DNA of 64,000 nt from Strongyloides papillosus (taxonomy: Eukaryota > Nematoda > Chromadorea > Rhabditida > Strongyloididae), in the NCBI GenBank assembly GCA_005656395.1, contig SRSI01000046.1, forward strand, positions 434,001-498,000. The letters run 5' to 3'. The notes beneath the pieces are model-generated. The model saw only the letters and a list, made by a program, of their open reading frames with translations. It did not search any database and was not told where the DNA came from. Every line of letters begins with the position of its first letter. Position 1 is the stretch's first letter. A program made the translations under genes and the position numbers. Of the stretch, positions 1 through 15,100 are shown piece by piece.

Positions 1-3000
1 ATCATTTCTATATTTATCTTTAACAGGATTACATACTGGATTATCTAGAAGTTTTTCAATGTCAGAAACAAGAATTTTCCATTCTCTCCAATCGCCTTCT
101 TCTAATTTTTTGATTCTTTCATAGTCATCGTCAGCCATACTTTTGTCTGCCTCATCGTCGATTCTATCAAATTCTTTTCCTATTTGTGATATGAATTTCA
201 TTATGGCATCATCAATCAAATCATTTCTTAATTTTTGTCTATCTTCTAACTGGCTCTTAAAAATATGAAGAATTTTTTCATTTTCCTTTGGAGAATCAGA
301 ATCTTTAATTTGTGATTCTAATTGGCTAACTAATCCAAGTTCTTCTAATCCATTACGAATGTGATCTTGGATAAATTTATATGTTTCTGACCACGTAATA
401 TCATTGACTTTTGACCCTTCATTATTAATATCATTACCAAGAATAATTTTCAATTTAGTTATCAAGGCATTAGTTTTCATTGACTTTGATTCATCAGGAA
501 TTTCATCCTTATATCCAGCTGTAGTTCTAAGTTTTCCAATTAAATTTTCTGGTGTATAATCTTCAATAATCATTTGAGCTAAATGTTGTGCCGTTATTAC
601 ATCATCCACCTGTATTTCAAGAGCCGTAAACATATCGTTAAGTTCTTTAGACTAAAAAATTAATGATTTATTAGATTGGTAATTTTACAAAAAAATAAAC
701 ATACATCAAGGAGAATAGGAGATTTTTTCCTTTCATCCAATACATTCTCTTCCTCTTGAAGAGTAATCATTTTATTAATATTATTTTGACAGGTATTAGC
801 AAATCTACTAAGTTCATGAAATTTAGTAAGAAATGCTTTTCTATTTTTCATAAGCTCACATATTAAACATAATTGAGAGACAAGTAAACGGAATCTAGAA
901 ATAAATTATTTTAATTTTACAAATGAATTTTTATTTAACATACTTTTCTTTGACACGGTCACATTCAAGTTGGAAAAAGTTTCCTTGGATATTTTCAATT
1001 TCTTTTGAAAGAAATTCAACATCCTTCTCGTATTCGTTTTGAATTTTATTAAGAGCCGTATCAATATCATGTTCTACATTATCAACCTAAAATAATACAA
1101 TATATAATTTTAAAACAATTAAAATCTTACTTCTGAAAGTTTAACACTATTCCAGTTAATATTTTGTTGACGGATATATGAAATACCATCATACAAATGT
1201 TGGAGCCGTTTGAAGAATTCCATCTTACGACTCAACAATTCTTCTGTACTAGTAACTTTCTTTAGTAATATTTCTCTCTTTGAATGTGATATTGAATCTT
1301 TAGGTTCGTGACGATAAAGTTCTGCAGCTTCTTGTGCAATAGCCTATAACAATGTAAAAAAATTAATATATGTTTATGGATTGATAAAGGTCTATCAATA
1401 AAAGTTATGTTATAATAAAAAAATTATTTGAATATGCATGTTCAAAAATTTATTTTTTACTATATAAAATAGATTTTTTTTTATAGTTGTTTAATAGTTT
1501 AAAAAACTTTAATACATATTTCGCATATTTATATCGAAAGTAATAACATTTTAGAAAATTTTTATATTCAAGGACATTACTATAAAATAATTTACATGCT
1601 TTGTTAAGGTATTAACACAACTATTTCTACTGGCAATTTGTTAATAAAAATATATGTTTAAGTGAAAAATTAATTTAGAAGAGCATAAATCAAAATTACA
1701 CGATTTTTTATTTAAAATTTTGAAACATACTACTTACGTTGCAAAAATGCAACTTCATAAAGAGGAATAAAAGAAATATTATAATTTATTGAAGGAGTAT
1801 TTTTAAAATTATTAGAACCATGAAGAAAGATAAATTTTAAAATATTAAAATGAAGCATTTTGTATATATTCAGGATTACATATATAATATTTTTACATTT
1901 TATGACATATAGATTACGTTTACGTTATTGAACATATTATTATCAGCTATAGCTTATTCAAAGATATCACTCTTTTAAATGCGATTTTGAGAATATAACA
2001 AATAAACTCTCACATTTATTTTATATAATAATAAAGAGGTAATGGAAAATAATTAAAAACTTTATTCCATTAAATATAAAAATGCGCTAAAATAGTGTTC
2101 TTATAGATATTAAGAAATGAGTGGTAACAAACAAAAAGTTACCAGAAACATTTTTCCTTTATTCAAAAAATGCCTTACGCCTTAGCCTCTTCCCTAGTAC
2201 AATTTTTGCGCACTAATTCAATAGTAGAAATCGTAGTATAAAAAATAAATATATTTAAATATTAATCGTTACAAATACTCTATCAAACTACAAACAAATT
2301 ATTATTATATTTCTGAACGTAAGACAAATAGTATTTATTTGGATGGAAAGACTACTTTTCAACATACTTGATTATGATATAATGCTTAAGATTATGAGCA
2401 ATTTTGTTATCAACAAATTTTAATACACCACATCATACATTATATTATTAATAAAAATTATCACTTCTATATTACATTTTTCCTTTTATTATATATAGAA
2501 TATTATTTTTTTAATAAAAAAAGTATATTAATATTATGAAATATTATCCTATATTAAAGATAATTTTTATTATTTACCTTTAAATATTACATTTTTTAAA
2601 TATCTTTGTTACAATATTAACAATACACTACAAAAGTTAACTACTACTACATTATAAGAATATTCTTACTGGAGAAGTAATATAAATACAATTGTGTTTA
2701 AATCAACATGAAATTATATGTACAGCAATTGTATGAGGTGAAAAGTTAAAAGATATTTAACAGTTGTTAGTCATTTATAGATAAATTTTAAGGGGGAAAA
2801 ATTAAATAATTTAAAATATAAATTCTTATACTTTATATTTAACACTTAATCACATTATACTATTACAGTAAATAATTATCATCCTATTTTAATTATTTTT
2901 TTGTCGTTAATAAATCATTCTTGCAAATTCACGTTATAAAGATATTAAAAAATTGACTATAAAATAACTTAAAAATAAAAAAAAACTAATGAAAAGAAGA

Positions 3001-6000
3001 AAGTATCAATTTTAATTATTTTTAGTATAATATAATCAAATTAATTGATCTTATGATAGGGGGAAAAAAATGACATTAAAGGTTAAATAATTTCTTCACT
3101 AAAAATAAAACGAATAACAAAAAAGTTTCTTAAAATTATCAATGTTCGAATTTTTAGAATAATCATTTACAAAAATTAAGAAACATACTCAAAAAGCTCA
3201 TATGTTTTCGTTTCATTAAAATAATAAAATGTAACATTCATAATGGGAATACGTATTATGTAATTCTTAAAGATGATTGATCTAAATATATATATATATT
3301 AGTAATACTGAAAAAAGAATAAGAAATGACAATCAGTAATGTTTACATACAACAGGAAAATGGCAATGAGGTTGATATTATACTCCTCCCTTCAATATAT
3401 TGTTTACATCATATAAAAATTGAAACAGTCAAATTGCGAAATAAATTAGCAAATTTACAACAATGATCTTGTGGTATTTGTGCAAAAATTAACCATAAAC
3501 TTGGTGTTCAAATAGAACATGTTCCTTACGTATATATCATTTCAAATATCAATTGTAAAAAAATAGAGAATTTCTCAAAATATCTTTTTGTAAATATAGG
3601 ATAAGCTTATTAATTTTAAGAACAAAAGTAGGCTTAACATTTAATGTACATAAATTGTTCAATTAAAAAAAATAAATCTACTGATTTTATAATTCATATT
3701 GATCTAATAAGAAAATGCATTGATATGTTACAAAATATTATTCAAATGGTATCATTATTGATATTACAAAATTTGAAAACATTTATAAATAATTTTATGC
3801 ATAGTAAAAATACAAATATTCACATGAAGTAACATTGAAAAAATATACAAATTCAAATGATAACATACTGATTAGAATATAATTTTAAGTGATTTTTATT
3901 TTTTTAATATCTCAATAATTAACAATCTTGATAACACCCATTATTCAACATATAGATTATAAATTAAAAAAAACAAAACAAATCTTTGAACCATGTTAAA
4001 AACACATCAAGATGGGTAAAAAACATGTTATGATTTAATTTTTATAGTATTGTTTATACAATAACATGCTTTAAAAATTCATAAGATATAGATAAATAAT
4101 TTTACTTCCTATATTTTATTCTTTAAAATAAATGTGTTATGTAATATATCCCCGACTTCTAGAACCAAAAGATATATACTTTACGTGATCAACAATATAG
4201 TGCAACAATATATATAGTTAGAAACATTTACTAGAAAGATTATACAACCTAGCGCCATTTTACTTTTTCATAACAAATATATGTATATATATATAATATA
4301 TACATATTATTTGTCATCTTATGAATTTTTATCTTTAATTACATAAGGGTGAGAGAAAAATGTTAAATGAAAGGCAAAAACCAGTTATAAATTTTTTATA
4401 GAAAACTTTTTAAAATATTTATTATAGCTAGAAATTTATTAAATGGAAAATATTGCCAATATTAGCATTAATAATTGATAAAAATTATTAATGTGATTAA
4501 AAATAGATATATGTAGTAAAAATCAAATATTTACATAGTAATATATTTTACACTCCCAGCTACCATTCAAAATAAATTGATCCTACACAATCTATTAATA
4601 ACATTATAATAAAAAAAATTTTTAAAAACAATAAAAGTTTTAAATAAAGTTGTATATTTAACATTTAGTTAAAAATGTCATAAACCTTTAAATTATATAA
4701 ATTTGAGCTCTCAAAAAAGTTAGAAAAATTATACCCTTGACAAGTAGAATAAATAAATACATCTTATATTTATATACTACAAATTCTACATTTTTTTAAT
4801 TTTATCTAATATTTTAATTAACTTACTTTAACAACAACTGAAGCTATAGGTAAATCATCTTCCACACTATATGATAATTTCTCTAAACGATCCATTAATT
4901 CTCCATAAGTAACTTCACAAGTCAAACGATGCTTTTCTTGAAGCAAATTATAAATAATTGCTATTCGATCTTTCGTTTCCTTTTCAATGGGACATTTACT
5001 TACTTCACTTAATTTAATTTCATCCTTAATTAAATCAAGTTGATTAAATAATTGATCAAGAATTATTGGTTTTTCCTCTACAGTTAACTTATTTTCAATA
5101 TCATTTAATAAGTTAATTATTCTCAATAGATTTTGTAAATGATATTTTTTTCTTAACCACTCCTCTTCGACCTCATCAACATCATTATTATGCTTTCCAT
5201 CAAGATGTAATTGAATTGCTTCATTTATCATATCCACTTCAACCATTGATCCTTTTATTTCCTGAGGACTTTTTTCAGCACGAGAAATAATTAAACGTTT
5301 CCTATTAATAAGATCATTTATTCTACCTTCAGATGGAACGCCATCATCAAATGTAGTTCTTCTCCATTGTTCTTTAATGGTGTTAAGCTTAGTATCTGGT
5401 AAACTATCTTCAGAAACTAATCCCTGCTCTTTTGCTTTCTCAATGTCATTAATTATTTTTTCAATTGCTTCACGCTCAGTATCCTTAAAATAATATTTAT
5501 TTCATTAATAACCTTATATTAAAGTGTAATAAAATTTTTATAATATTTATGACTTTTTTTCTTAATTAATATATACATAAATTATTTTTAATTTTATAAA
5601 TTTAAAAACTGAGAAGAAAAAATCATTTAAAACCTTCAAAAATCTAACCTGTTTTTGCTTGGAGCGTATTCTTGTAAAAGTTAAAATTTGTGTCTCCACA
5701 ATTTCAATGTGAATCTCAATGAAATGTGTCTCTATTAACTGAAAACATTATTTATTTTTATATGTTAATCATCATCTTCTTGAATCACATCACACTACAT
5801 TCTATATAACATGCATATATGATTTATTTGAACTAACAAAATGTTTAAGTTGCCATTTATAATATCATTTAAAACACTAGTAAATAAGTTTATATAAATA
5901 TATATTCATTCTAATTATATATTAATGATATACTAATACAGAGATTATTCGGTAATTGGACATGTCATAAAAATTAGAATTTTAAACCATCATAAATTAA

Positions 6001-9000
6001 TTTAAAGACTACAGTTAAAAATTAAATATTTACAGTGTTACTTAGGTGAATAATAATAAATATTGGTATTTAAGGTTATTTTTAGGAATTACTGTAATAT
6101 AATGTCAAAAAATATTACTTCACGCTCACGAACACAGGTTTGGAGTAATTGTATTAATGTTTGTTTATCTGTGAAATATATTAGGAATGATAGATGAACA
6201 CACAACTTTAAAGAGATATTATTACAAAAATTTACCTTGAATTTATTCTTGATACTTAAAAAGTGTTTTCTTAAGTTTTTAGTGTCAAAAATTTCTACAT
6301 ATTCAGGTTTTTCTAATAAGCATAACATATTATCAATAGATAATAAAATGCCAGCTCTTTCATTTATTGATAGTTTTCCCATTGGAGATGAGGGATTATG
6401 GTGATGGCACCAATCAATTAATTGATCTAAATATGATTCAATTGACTTTACTTTTGGTAATATTTCTTCAATCCTCTCAATTTTACATGGCAATTTTGAT
6501 TTTAAAGAACTAAATACAATATTTAATTCTTTTTGATCACTTTTTTGTAAATTCTCCAAATATTGGTTCTTCATTCTCTCATAAATTAAAATTTCCTGTT
6601 CACATTTCTTAAGATCAAATAGTAATGATTCCAAGTCTGATGAGTTGTCACATCGTTGAGCAAGGATAACCCTTGTCTTTTGAATATATCTATATAAAGG
6701 TGAATTTTTTACTTCCGTCATATTTATATCTGATGAAAATTTTAAACTAGGAAGACTAGGTATTTTCATTGATGAGGAACTTTGAGATACATATGATTTT
6801 TCGGAGATTGTTGATTTACTAGATGGTTCAATTGTAAGATTAACTACAAGCCTTCCTCCAACAGGTTGTGTTTTCTTACTCATAAACCTTATACGATTAT
6901 GTATCTCATCTAATCTTCTTCCAATTGCTGTTCTACCGCAAGCTACACTTTGTTCGCTAATATTTTGTCCTAATTTATCAATTTTTTCTAACGATTCTGA
7001 TGCCTCATCATCTAATGATGATGCATTACAATTATCTAATCTTTCTAAATGTCTATCAAATACAACAACTTCTTCCTCAAATTCACTCCAATATTTAAGT
7101 AATAATTCTAGTAATTCTCTCATAGAACCAAATCTTTCAATAAGTGCTTTAGAACCGTCTTGAGCATCAGTCAAAAAGGTAAATGCCTTTTCTCTCTCAC
7201 TTTTCTTATTTTTTGGAATCCTTCTCCTATATTCTTCTAATAAATCATCGATTCTTCTTTCAGGCATTGTTGCAGATTCATTTCTATATTCTTTTAACCA
7301 TCTTTTTACTAACTCTAATGAATCACCAGCTCTCCATAAATCCATTTTTCCGTTTAACTCTTCAATATAATTAAGAATCATATAATGTGCTTGGAGTAAC
7401 AATAAACCTTCCATAGCTTCATCATAATCATTCTTAACATCCTCAAGACGTTCTTTCATTTTATTCAAAAATTCTTTATTAACTGGTTTTTTCTCAGCTT
7501 TACCGGTTTCATAGACAATACCAAATCTTTCATAATGAGTACCATAATTTGAAAAATGAAATTTTAATTTTTCAATTATAGTATTTATTTTTTTCAGACC
7601 TTCACTTCCAGATAAACCATCTGTCTCAAATCGTATATTAACAAGATTTTCTGCACCTCCTAACCAATAATGAATCGAAGACAATGGTTCTGGTAATTGT
7701 TTCTCCAATACGACACTCCTTTCATTAATATTTTCATGAATAAATTTCCATTTACTTTCCAATTTTGACCAATCTTCAGATGGAAGTTGTTTTCTATGTT
7801 GTCTTATTAATTCAAATGTCTCACGATTTTCAAGAAATACTTTACGTAATTCATGATATCTATTATATCCTTTATAAACATCAACTTCAGCTTTCTTTTT
7901 ACTATCAATAACCTTTTCATGCTCTATTTCTTTAATTATCTTTTCTATCCAAGTAATAATTTCATGATACTCTTTTGTTTCAATAATCTTAACAATTAAT
8001 CTTTTTGATGGTTTTTTTATTGTAGACTCTTCTTTATTCTTAATAAAACTACTCTCACGTTCTTTCTCTTCATAATTAGCCATAAATTGTGATACATATG
8101 TGATAATAGATCTTTTATCAGGTTTTTCACATAATACATCATCAACATCTAAAAGGGGTTTTATATTTAAGTATTTTTCAGCTAAATAAAAAGCCAATTG
8201 AATGTTATCTCTAGGTAATTGTTTTTTAGCTTTTTCCATATCAATTAAATCTTTTCTAACTTTATGAATTAAAGCCAAAAATGGCAATCCAGTTCTCCAT
8301 GATTTATCAAAATCATTTACTATTATACCATACTCAGAACCAATTTGAGATTGAACCCATTTTAACATAACTTTATCAACTGGTGTCTTACTACTTCTAG
8401 ACAAAAATGATGGTGATTTTTTAGGTGTTGTATCAATGGTAACACCACTTCTACCAACTTGTGGAGAAAGGCCTTCACGAAAGTTTCTTCTAACTACAGT
8501 AGCTTGTCTAGAAGTAGTAGGAATCATTTCCCCTTGCAAATCATGTAAAAGACGTAAATTTGATTCAATCTATAAAAAAAGTAATAAAATTTAATTTACA
8601 ACTATCAATATTTCAAAGAAAATATTTTTAAGATATACATCCTATTAACTATAACAATCTTTCTAAGTATTTAACAAATAGAAATTTATTACTATATAAA
8701 CATGATCTTTGAAATGAATATTGTTTTAGAAATATAAATCACTTACTTGAAAATGTAAAATAATTTGCCATATCAATCCAAGTACAATTCTAGGATTTCC
8801 ATCAGCTAAATCAGTTGGATTATTATTGATCAAATCAAGTCCTCTTCTCTTAAGAACCGAAAGTGCTGTTGTAAGATTAGAGATAAAATGAACCCGTTTA
8901 GGTGTACGACTCATATTCACCGGCAATGCTTCTCCAGTCAACACCTCCAGTAATTTACACAACAACACACCATCTCGAAGATCTTCAAATAAATCACCAA

Positions 9001-9187
9001 CTTGAGAAGCAGATGAATGCTGAAAAAGAAGTCAAATTTAAAGTATTGTTTATTTTATATTGCTTAAACTTACATTTTCTAGATGAAAATTTATCCATTT
9101 CGTGAATGTACTTTTTTGTGTTTTCTCATGTTCATCTGAAACATGACGTAAGACAGGGGAAAAAAAGTTTTGTACAGCTTTTTTCAT
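1..9187 (-). CDS. anc-1: Nesprin/ANC-1-like giant actin-binding nuclear-anchorage protein, N-terminal part (partial, runs off left edge)
   Basis: Ten exons can be stitched on the minus strand: 9187-9074, 9019-8747, 8569-about 6236, 6168-6119, 5738-5649, 5483-4827, 1343-1131, 1086-944, 894-705, 651-1. All junctions keep phase except exon 3 to 4. The ATG at 9187 has an in-frame TAA directly before it. Residues about 25-129 form a first actinin-type CH domain (FTKWINFHL, DLFEDLRDGVLL, IVLGLIWQIILHF); a Ser/Thr/Arg-rich linker leads to a second CH domain (LKWVQSQIG, WRTGLPFLALIH, YVSQF). The rest is charged, helical, spectrin-repeat-like sequence. The long linker between CH domains and the WIEK segment just after CH2 fit nesprin/Syne (ANC-1 in worms) better than beta-spectrin or spectraplakin. 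Such proteins tie actin to the outer nuclear membrane through a C-terminal KASH segment, which lies outside this window. The last intron shown in full, 1344-4826, is about 3.5 kb and holds no supported gene. Confidence 0.82.
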
Positions 9188-12100
9188 TTAAACTTATTTT
9201 AAAGGAAATTTTAGCAACAATTTTTTAAAAGTATATTTTATCCACTGGACTTTTTGCGATCCAGGTAGCGCTTTACTGATTTTTTTTATCAATACAACTT
9301 TAGATGTTGCAAGTATCGTTGTTTTTTTAGCAATATTAATTTTAATAACTTTTTTTTTAATTCGACAACTGCAATGAAAAATGTTATATTTAAATAAACA
9401 CATAAATTTTATGTGAAGACTAACAAATAAAAAGTATAGCGGGAAGTAATTGTAAAATAACATTTTTATAAAATATTACCAATCAAAAAAGAATGATAAA
9501 AAAGTCTTCATGATATAAATAACACTAAATACACTATAAAAAACAAAATATTAACAGGTAATATTAAAAAAATATTAGATAACATGATTACGAATTAAAA
9601 ATATTATTATGTTAATTCTTTAATTGAATAGGAGGGAATATCAAATTAGATAATAATTTAAGATGTTTTACAATCACACATGTTGTAGAAATCTACCACA
9701 CATATAAATTCTTTGCAGTGATAAGCAAAACTATAAATATTATAATGGTACTATTGTGTTGAAATATAATAAATGGATGATAAAAAATTATGTGAATAGA
9801 AAATGTTTCCTTTGTCAATAAAAACCAATGTACACATATCTTATTACGTGAAGAAAAAATTACCTTAAAAATATAATAATATTACCGCTATAAAAATATG
9901 TTTTTATCAAATTTTTATCTATTATAAGTTTTTAAAAATACATAAAAATTTGTTTTGTAGGAATAGTCAAATGTAAAATTAAATAATTAACAAAATATCT
10001 ATCTTAAATCTTCTTGTCACCTAGAAGAAAAAACCTTTTATTAATTTCAAGATTAGTTTACCATCTCATTATTAACTATGATTCTCCAACTTTACATAGT
10101 ATATAAGAATGCTAACATGTTAAAGTACTCTAAAACAATTTTCAAGAGTTACAAATATAAGATAGCGGAAACTATCTTAGCTACATAATCACTGTATATA
10201 CATTAGTTATATCAAAATATTTACAATTTCGATAAATAAAATTACTGTTCTTATGAAAATTATTTCTTATTACGATAAATTGAAACTAATCAAATTAATA
10301 AAAACGTGTATTTTTTTTATTAAAATAAAATGTGAAAAGTGCAATGATGGGTTGGTAGATGGAATAAATCAAATTGAGGAAAAAAAGTACTTCTCAATTC
10401 ATTCTTTAATGGTATTCCCTTTATCTGTTAAATATTTATTACTTTATTTTATTGCACTTTTCATTATTTGTAGAAACTAATTTCTCTATACAACACAAAA
10501 AATATAAACTTTCGCATTAAATAAAATTTAAAAATTGATCAATGGTATAATGATTGACAAAGTTTAATCTGAGACAGTCTAAAAAGAAAAATAAACTTTT
10601 CACATTTGTATATAAATAGACAAAATATTACTCATACCATTTTGATAATAAAAAGAGACCCCCCTATTGAGGAAAACAATGAAACATATGACATTACAAA
10701 CTGAAAAATTTTAAATATATTTTATTTCATTAACTAAAGGCATGAATAAATATATATTAGATGTTATAAAGATACACAAAGACACATCCGGAAGTGGATA
10801 TATAACATAAACTAATTTCAACAATAGCTGTAGCAAAATTCATCCAATAACCAAATAAAAATTAAAATTGAAAAATTATCTGTATAATACTTTTAAAAAA
10901 TCACAAAAACAATAAGATATAAAATAATTACAAGCAAATATAAAAAACATTGATATAATGAAAGATCTATTTAAAGATATAGTTAAGATTTATGACATTA
11001 GAATAAACTTTTATCCTATATAAGGTATACGTCAGTTTGAGAGGGAAATCAGAACACTTTTGTGAAGTAGAGAAGTACACTAACATATGTCATTAGATGG
11101 CATTTATTGTTATAAATCATAACACACACTGCTAATATACAGTTATATCTATCAATAATGAAAATCTAAAATGAACTCAACAACATATGAAATAAATTAT
11201 CTATAAATATGTGATAAAATTTATTTTATTATTCTAATAAAAATAAATCCTCCAGATCTAATATTTTTTTATAAATAAATTATTAAATATATCATGGAAT
11301 CTAAGTTAAATACAAATTTTTAAAAAATAATATGGAGTAAATAGTAAAATGTTTATTCATTAGGCAAATGATAAACAGAGGAAAAAGCGAAAAGATGGTT
11401 GGTGATAAAATTTAGATGATACATAGCAGTTAGTAGATATTGTGCCTAAAAAAGTGTGACTCATAATGACTTGGTATTATGCTATAAAATAAGACTTAAG
11501 AAATGCCATAAAAAAATTTCATAATTTAAATTTGAGATTGTAATAAATTCTATAATGACTAAATAATCAAAACAACAAAAGTGGCATCATTTTTTGAGGG
11601 GAAATTTTACAATTTTCCTAGCATAAAAATGTAAAAAATTTTAATAAGATTATAATACTATAAACTTTTTTGAAATGTGAGTCAAAAATTGCTTCAAACA
11701 ACCAAAGCTGATAAATGAGATGATAGTGAGTTAATAATAAAATATTTCATTATATGGAAAAGTGCATTTAAATAAGATAAATAAAATATTTCTTTTTTAA
11801 TATAATTTTGAAAAAAAAAATTCTAAGCAAACTTGCAATTCAAATATTTAAAATTAAAATAATCTAAAAACTCCTTTATGTTGTAAAATACTATAAATAT
11901 AGCTGTTGTTGATATCCATTTAAATTATAATAGTAAAGAGATAAATAAAAATAGTTATTATTTTGGGAATTCACTAATATCTCAATAATGATTCATATGA
12001 AGTGATCTTTTAAAGACAACTGACTAACATTGTTTTTTCATAAAAAAGAAGATGTGTTAACGTAAATGTTGGTTTACTCACTATTATAAAAAAATTTCGC

Positions 12101-15100
12101 ACTCTTCTTAGAAAATTTGACATAATGTAATGAAACAAACAGATTTAAAAAACTTAAAGTAAATATAAATGACACACATACTTGTATATAATAAGTAATT
12201 TTAATGTTGATAAAAGAAATACCAAATAAAAAATTAATTCAAGCATCTCTGAGTGGATAACTTATGATAAATTATGAATGGATCATTAAAAGTTAGTTCC
12301 TTAGGATAGATAATTGATGATCACAAAAATATTCATCTAGTTAGCAAAAAAAATTACTAGAATCAAAATTATAATTGAATATCTTTAAATGAAAAAATAT
12401 ATTTAAACATTATAATTCTACTTCAATAAAAAACAATAATTTTGCAAAAGAAAAAAGATGTATAAAAGTTACAAAAGATACTATTAATTTTGTCATTTAT
12501 TAAACAATATAGGACACTAAAGTACAATATAAATAACGCGTGTATTGTCTGAAAACTATTTATAATGACTATAATATAAATTACATAATAACACAATAAA
12601 ATAAAAGAAAAATGGAAAAAAGCTTTCAATATAATACACATTCATAATAAACATTATAGAATATAAGTTATCGAACAAATTTCATTAATAAAACTGTTAA
12701 GTCAAAATTTAAACTTACGATGGTACTTTTTAAAAATATAATTAAAAATGAGACAATTAAAAAAACTTTTTAAACTAAATTGAAATAAAAGTATAAATTC
12801 TTAAAAAATATACAACATTTCTTAAGAAATTTTTACACCCATACGCATTAAAGATTAATTTGTAAGGATATTTTTAAACTATTTTTCTACACCATCGTTA
12901 AAAATTTTTGAGTAAACTTAAAAAAATAACTAATCTATCATGAGTGTATCAAATAGACACATAAGAAAGAGAACTGATAACAAAAACACCTACATTTATA
13001 ATTTTGTTTTTTGACTAAAAATCATTTTGCGTAAGAAACTTTAACCTATGAATAATTTAACTTTTTTGTTTCAAATACATGTAAATGGTAATGTTTAATT
13101 AAAATATACAATTGACACTATGATAAATCACTTTTTTATGTTAAACTTGTAGTTGGTATGATAAATGTTAGAATCTCATTGAAGTAGTTAAAAAAATTTT
13201 TATCATTAATAATCACATTCTTACTGAAAAATTATTAAGAAATAATAAGATGATATCATGTAAAATATTCGTTGAATATTCATTTATTATTTTTTTCTAT
13301 TATTCTAAATAAACATACTATATTTTAAACATAATAAAATATAAATAAAAAAAATTAAGCAATTAAACAAATACTTTCACAAATGCAATTTTTAAGGAAA
13401 TACCTCAAATATTTTTAAAGTTGAAAATATTTATATAACGAGATAGAATATCAAAAATAAAAATGAATAAAAAGGCGATTTAATTTTAAAGGTAAACACA
13501 TTGTACTTTCATTGTCTTCTACCGTCTATACATTTGCATTTTTAAATGTTATTCTCACAATAAAATCCCTTTTCATTTTATTTTTAAAAATATCAAAAAT
13601 AATAAAAAGAAAGTGTCACAACTAGTTCTTTTGGAAAAGTCCCAAATAATATTTTAAAATATATACATGTTTACATAAATAGAGATATAAATCGATTGTT
13701 AGGCATGTTATATACCCTTATTTTATTTTTATGGATTAGTTGAAGAGGAAAATCACATAAACTCCTTATTATATATATAATAAAATTCCATTATTGTTTA
13801 ATATTATGTTTTTATCATTTAAATAAAATGAATTAAAAATATTTACGATATTTTGTTTTTGAAAAAATAATGTTAATTGCCAAAAAAACAACGATATTAT
13901 TAAAAAAATTTTTTATTATTTTGTTTTTTTAACTTTATATTAATCTATATATGCATACTATATTTAAAGTAATTTTTTTTCTCTATAACGAAAAACTTAC
14001 ATTTGTAGTTGCGTATACAACAACATGGCATACGCCTTCTGGACATTATAAATTTTTACAAAATATTGAAAAGCAGTTATTGATAAATTAAGCTACTTAA
14101 AATATATATAATTTATTAAACTGTATATTATTAGATAATATGAGATATATTGTAGCTTTGATCAATATCTGGTTGTAGAAATAATAGCAAGGGCATTTAT
14201 CAATAATAAATTATCCTTTTATAATGTGCCTTTTGACGGTAGTCCTTTTTCTATATCTAATTAAACAAAGATGATTAATTATTATGATAAAAATATACAA
14301 ATTAAATACAAATTCTTTTAATATACATAAGAATCTATTAAAGTCTAACTAAAGAATATACTCAAAAGTAAATACTGTCAATTCTTCTTTTAGACTCAAC
14401 AAAATTTCAATGACAACAATAATGTTATATTTGCTTAATATTTTATTTTAAAAAAATAAAAAGAGAGTTAAAAGTAATAAAAAACACAATACTCAATCTT
14501 AAATCTGTATTTTAAACTATGTATGAAAATGTAAAAAAAATATTAATGATTTTGATAATATATAGAAATGAAAAACTACCCAAAATTCAGGCTAATCGTT
14601 TTACTTTATAATAAGACATTTTTTAATTAACTTAATACAATATTATATTTAAGGGGAATTAAATAAAATTAGTTAGTGTGTCTTAATTTGACAGAATGAT
14701 AAGATATTTGTTTTACAAACAGAATCTTATTATTTTCCAAGTTACTACAAACATTTTCATTATAATCTGTAATTTAAATATAAGCTCAAATGTTAACTAT
14801 AGAGTTATATATATTATTTTAATGTCAGGGTTCTGTTTTATTCTTACAAAAAATGATACTATCTACAAAAGAAATAAAGTATATGGCAAATTATTAATCA
14901 TTATAAATATGAATTATTACAAAATATAAGTCATATTTTTATATGATATACATGATGACATGAATTAAAAGGAAAACTTTTTAATATACACTTTCACTAT
15001 ACATCGCCATTTCTTCAGTAGTATGATATTAGCAGACGCCATACTTTAAAGTTTATTGCATATTGAATATAGTATGTTAAATGTAATCTATACAATTATT

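Noticed and set aside
3644..3832. Plus-strand frame inside the 3.5-kb nesprin intron
   Set aside because: Short, low in complexity, no splice partner and no recognised motif.
9194..9463. Minus-strand 89-codon frame just upstream of the nesprin ATG
   Set aside because: AT-driven composition, no domain, and an in-frame TAA directly before the nesprin start separates it from that gene.
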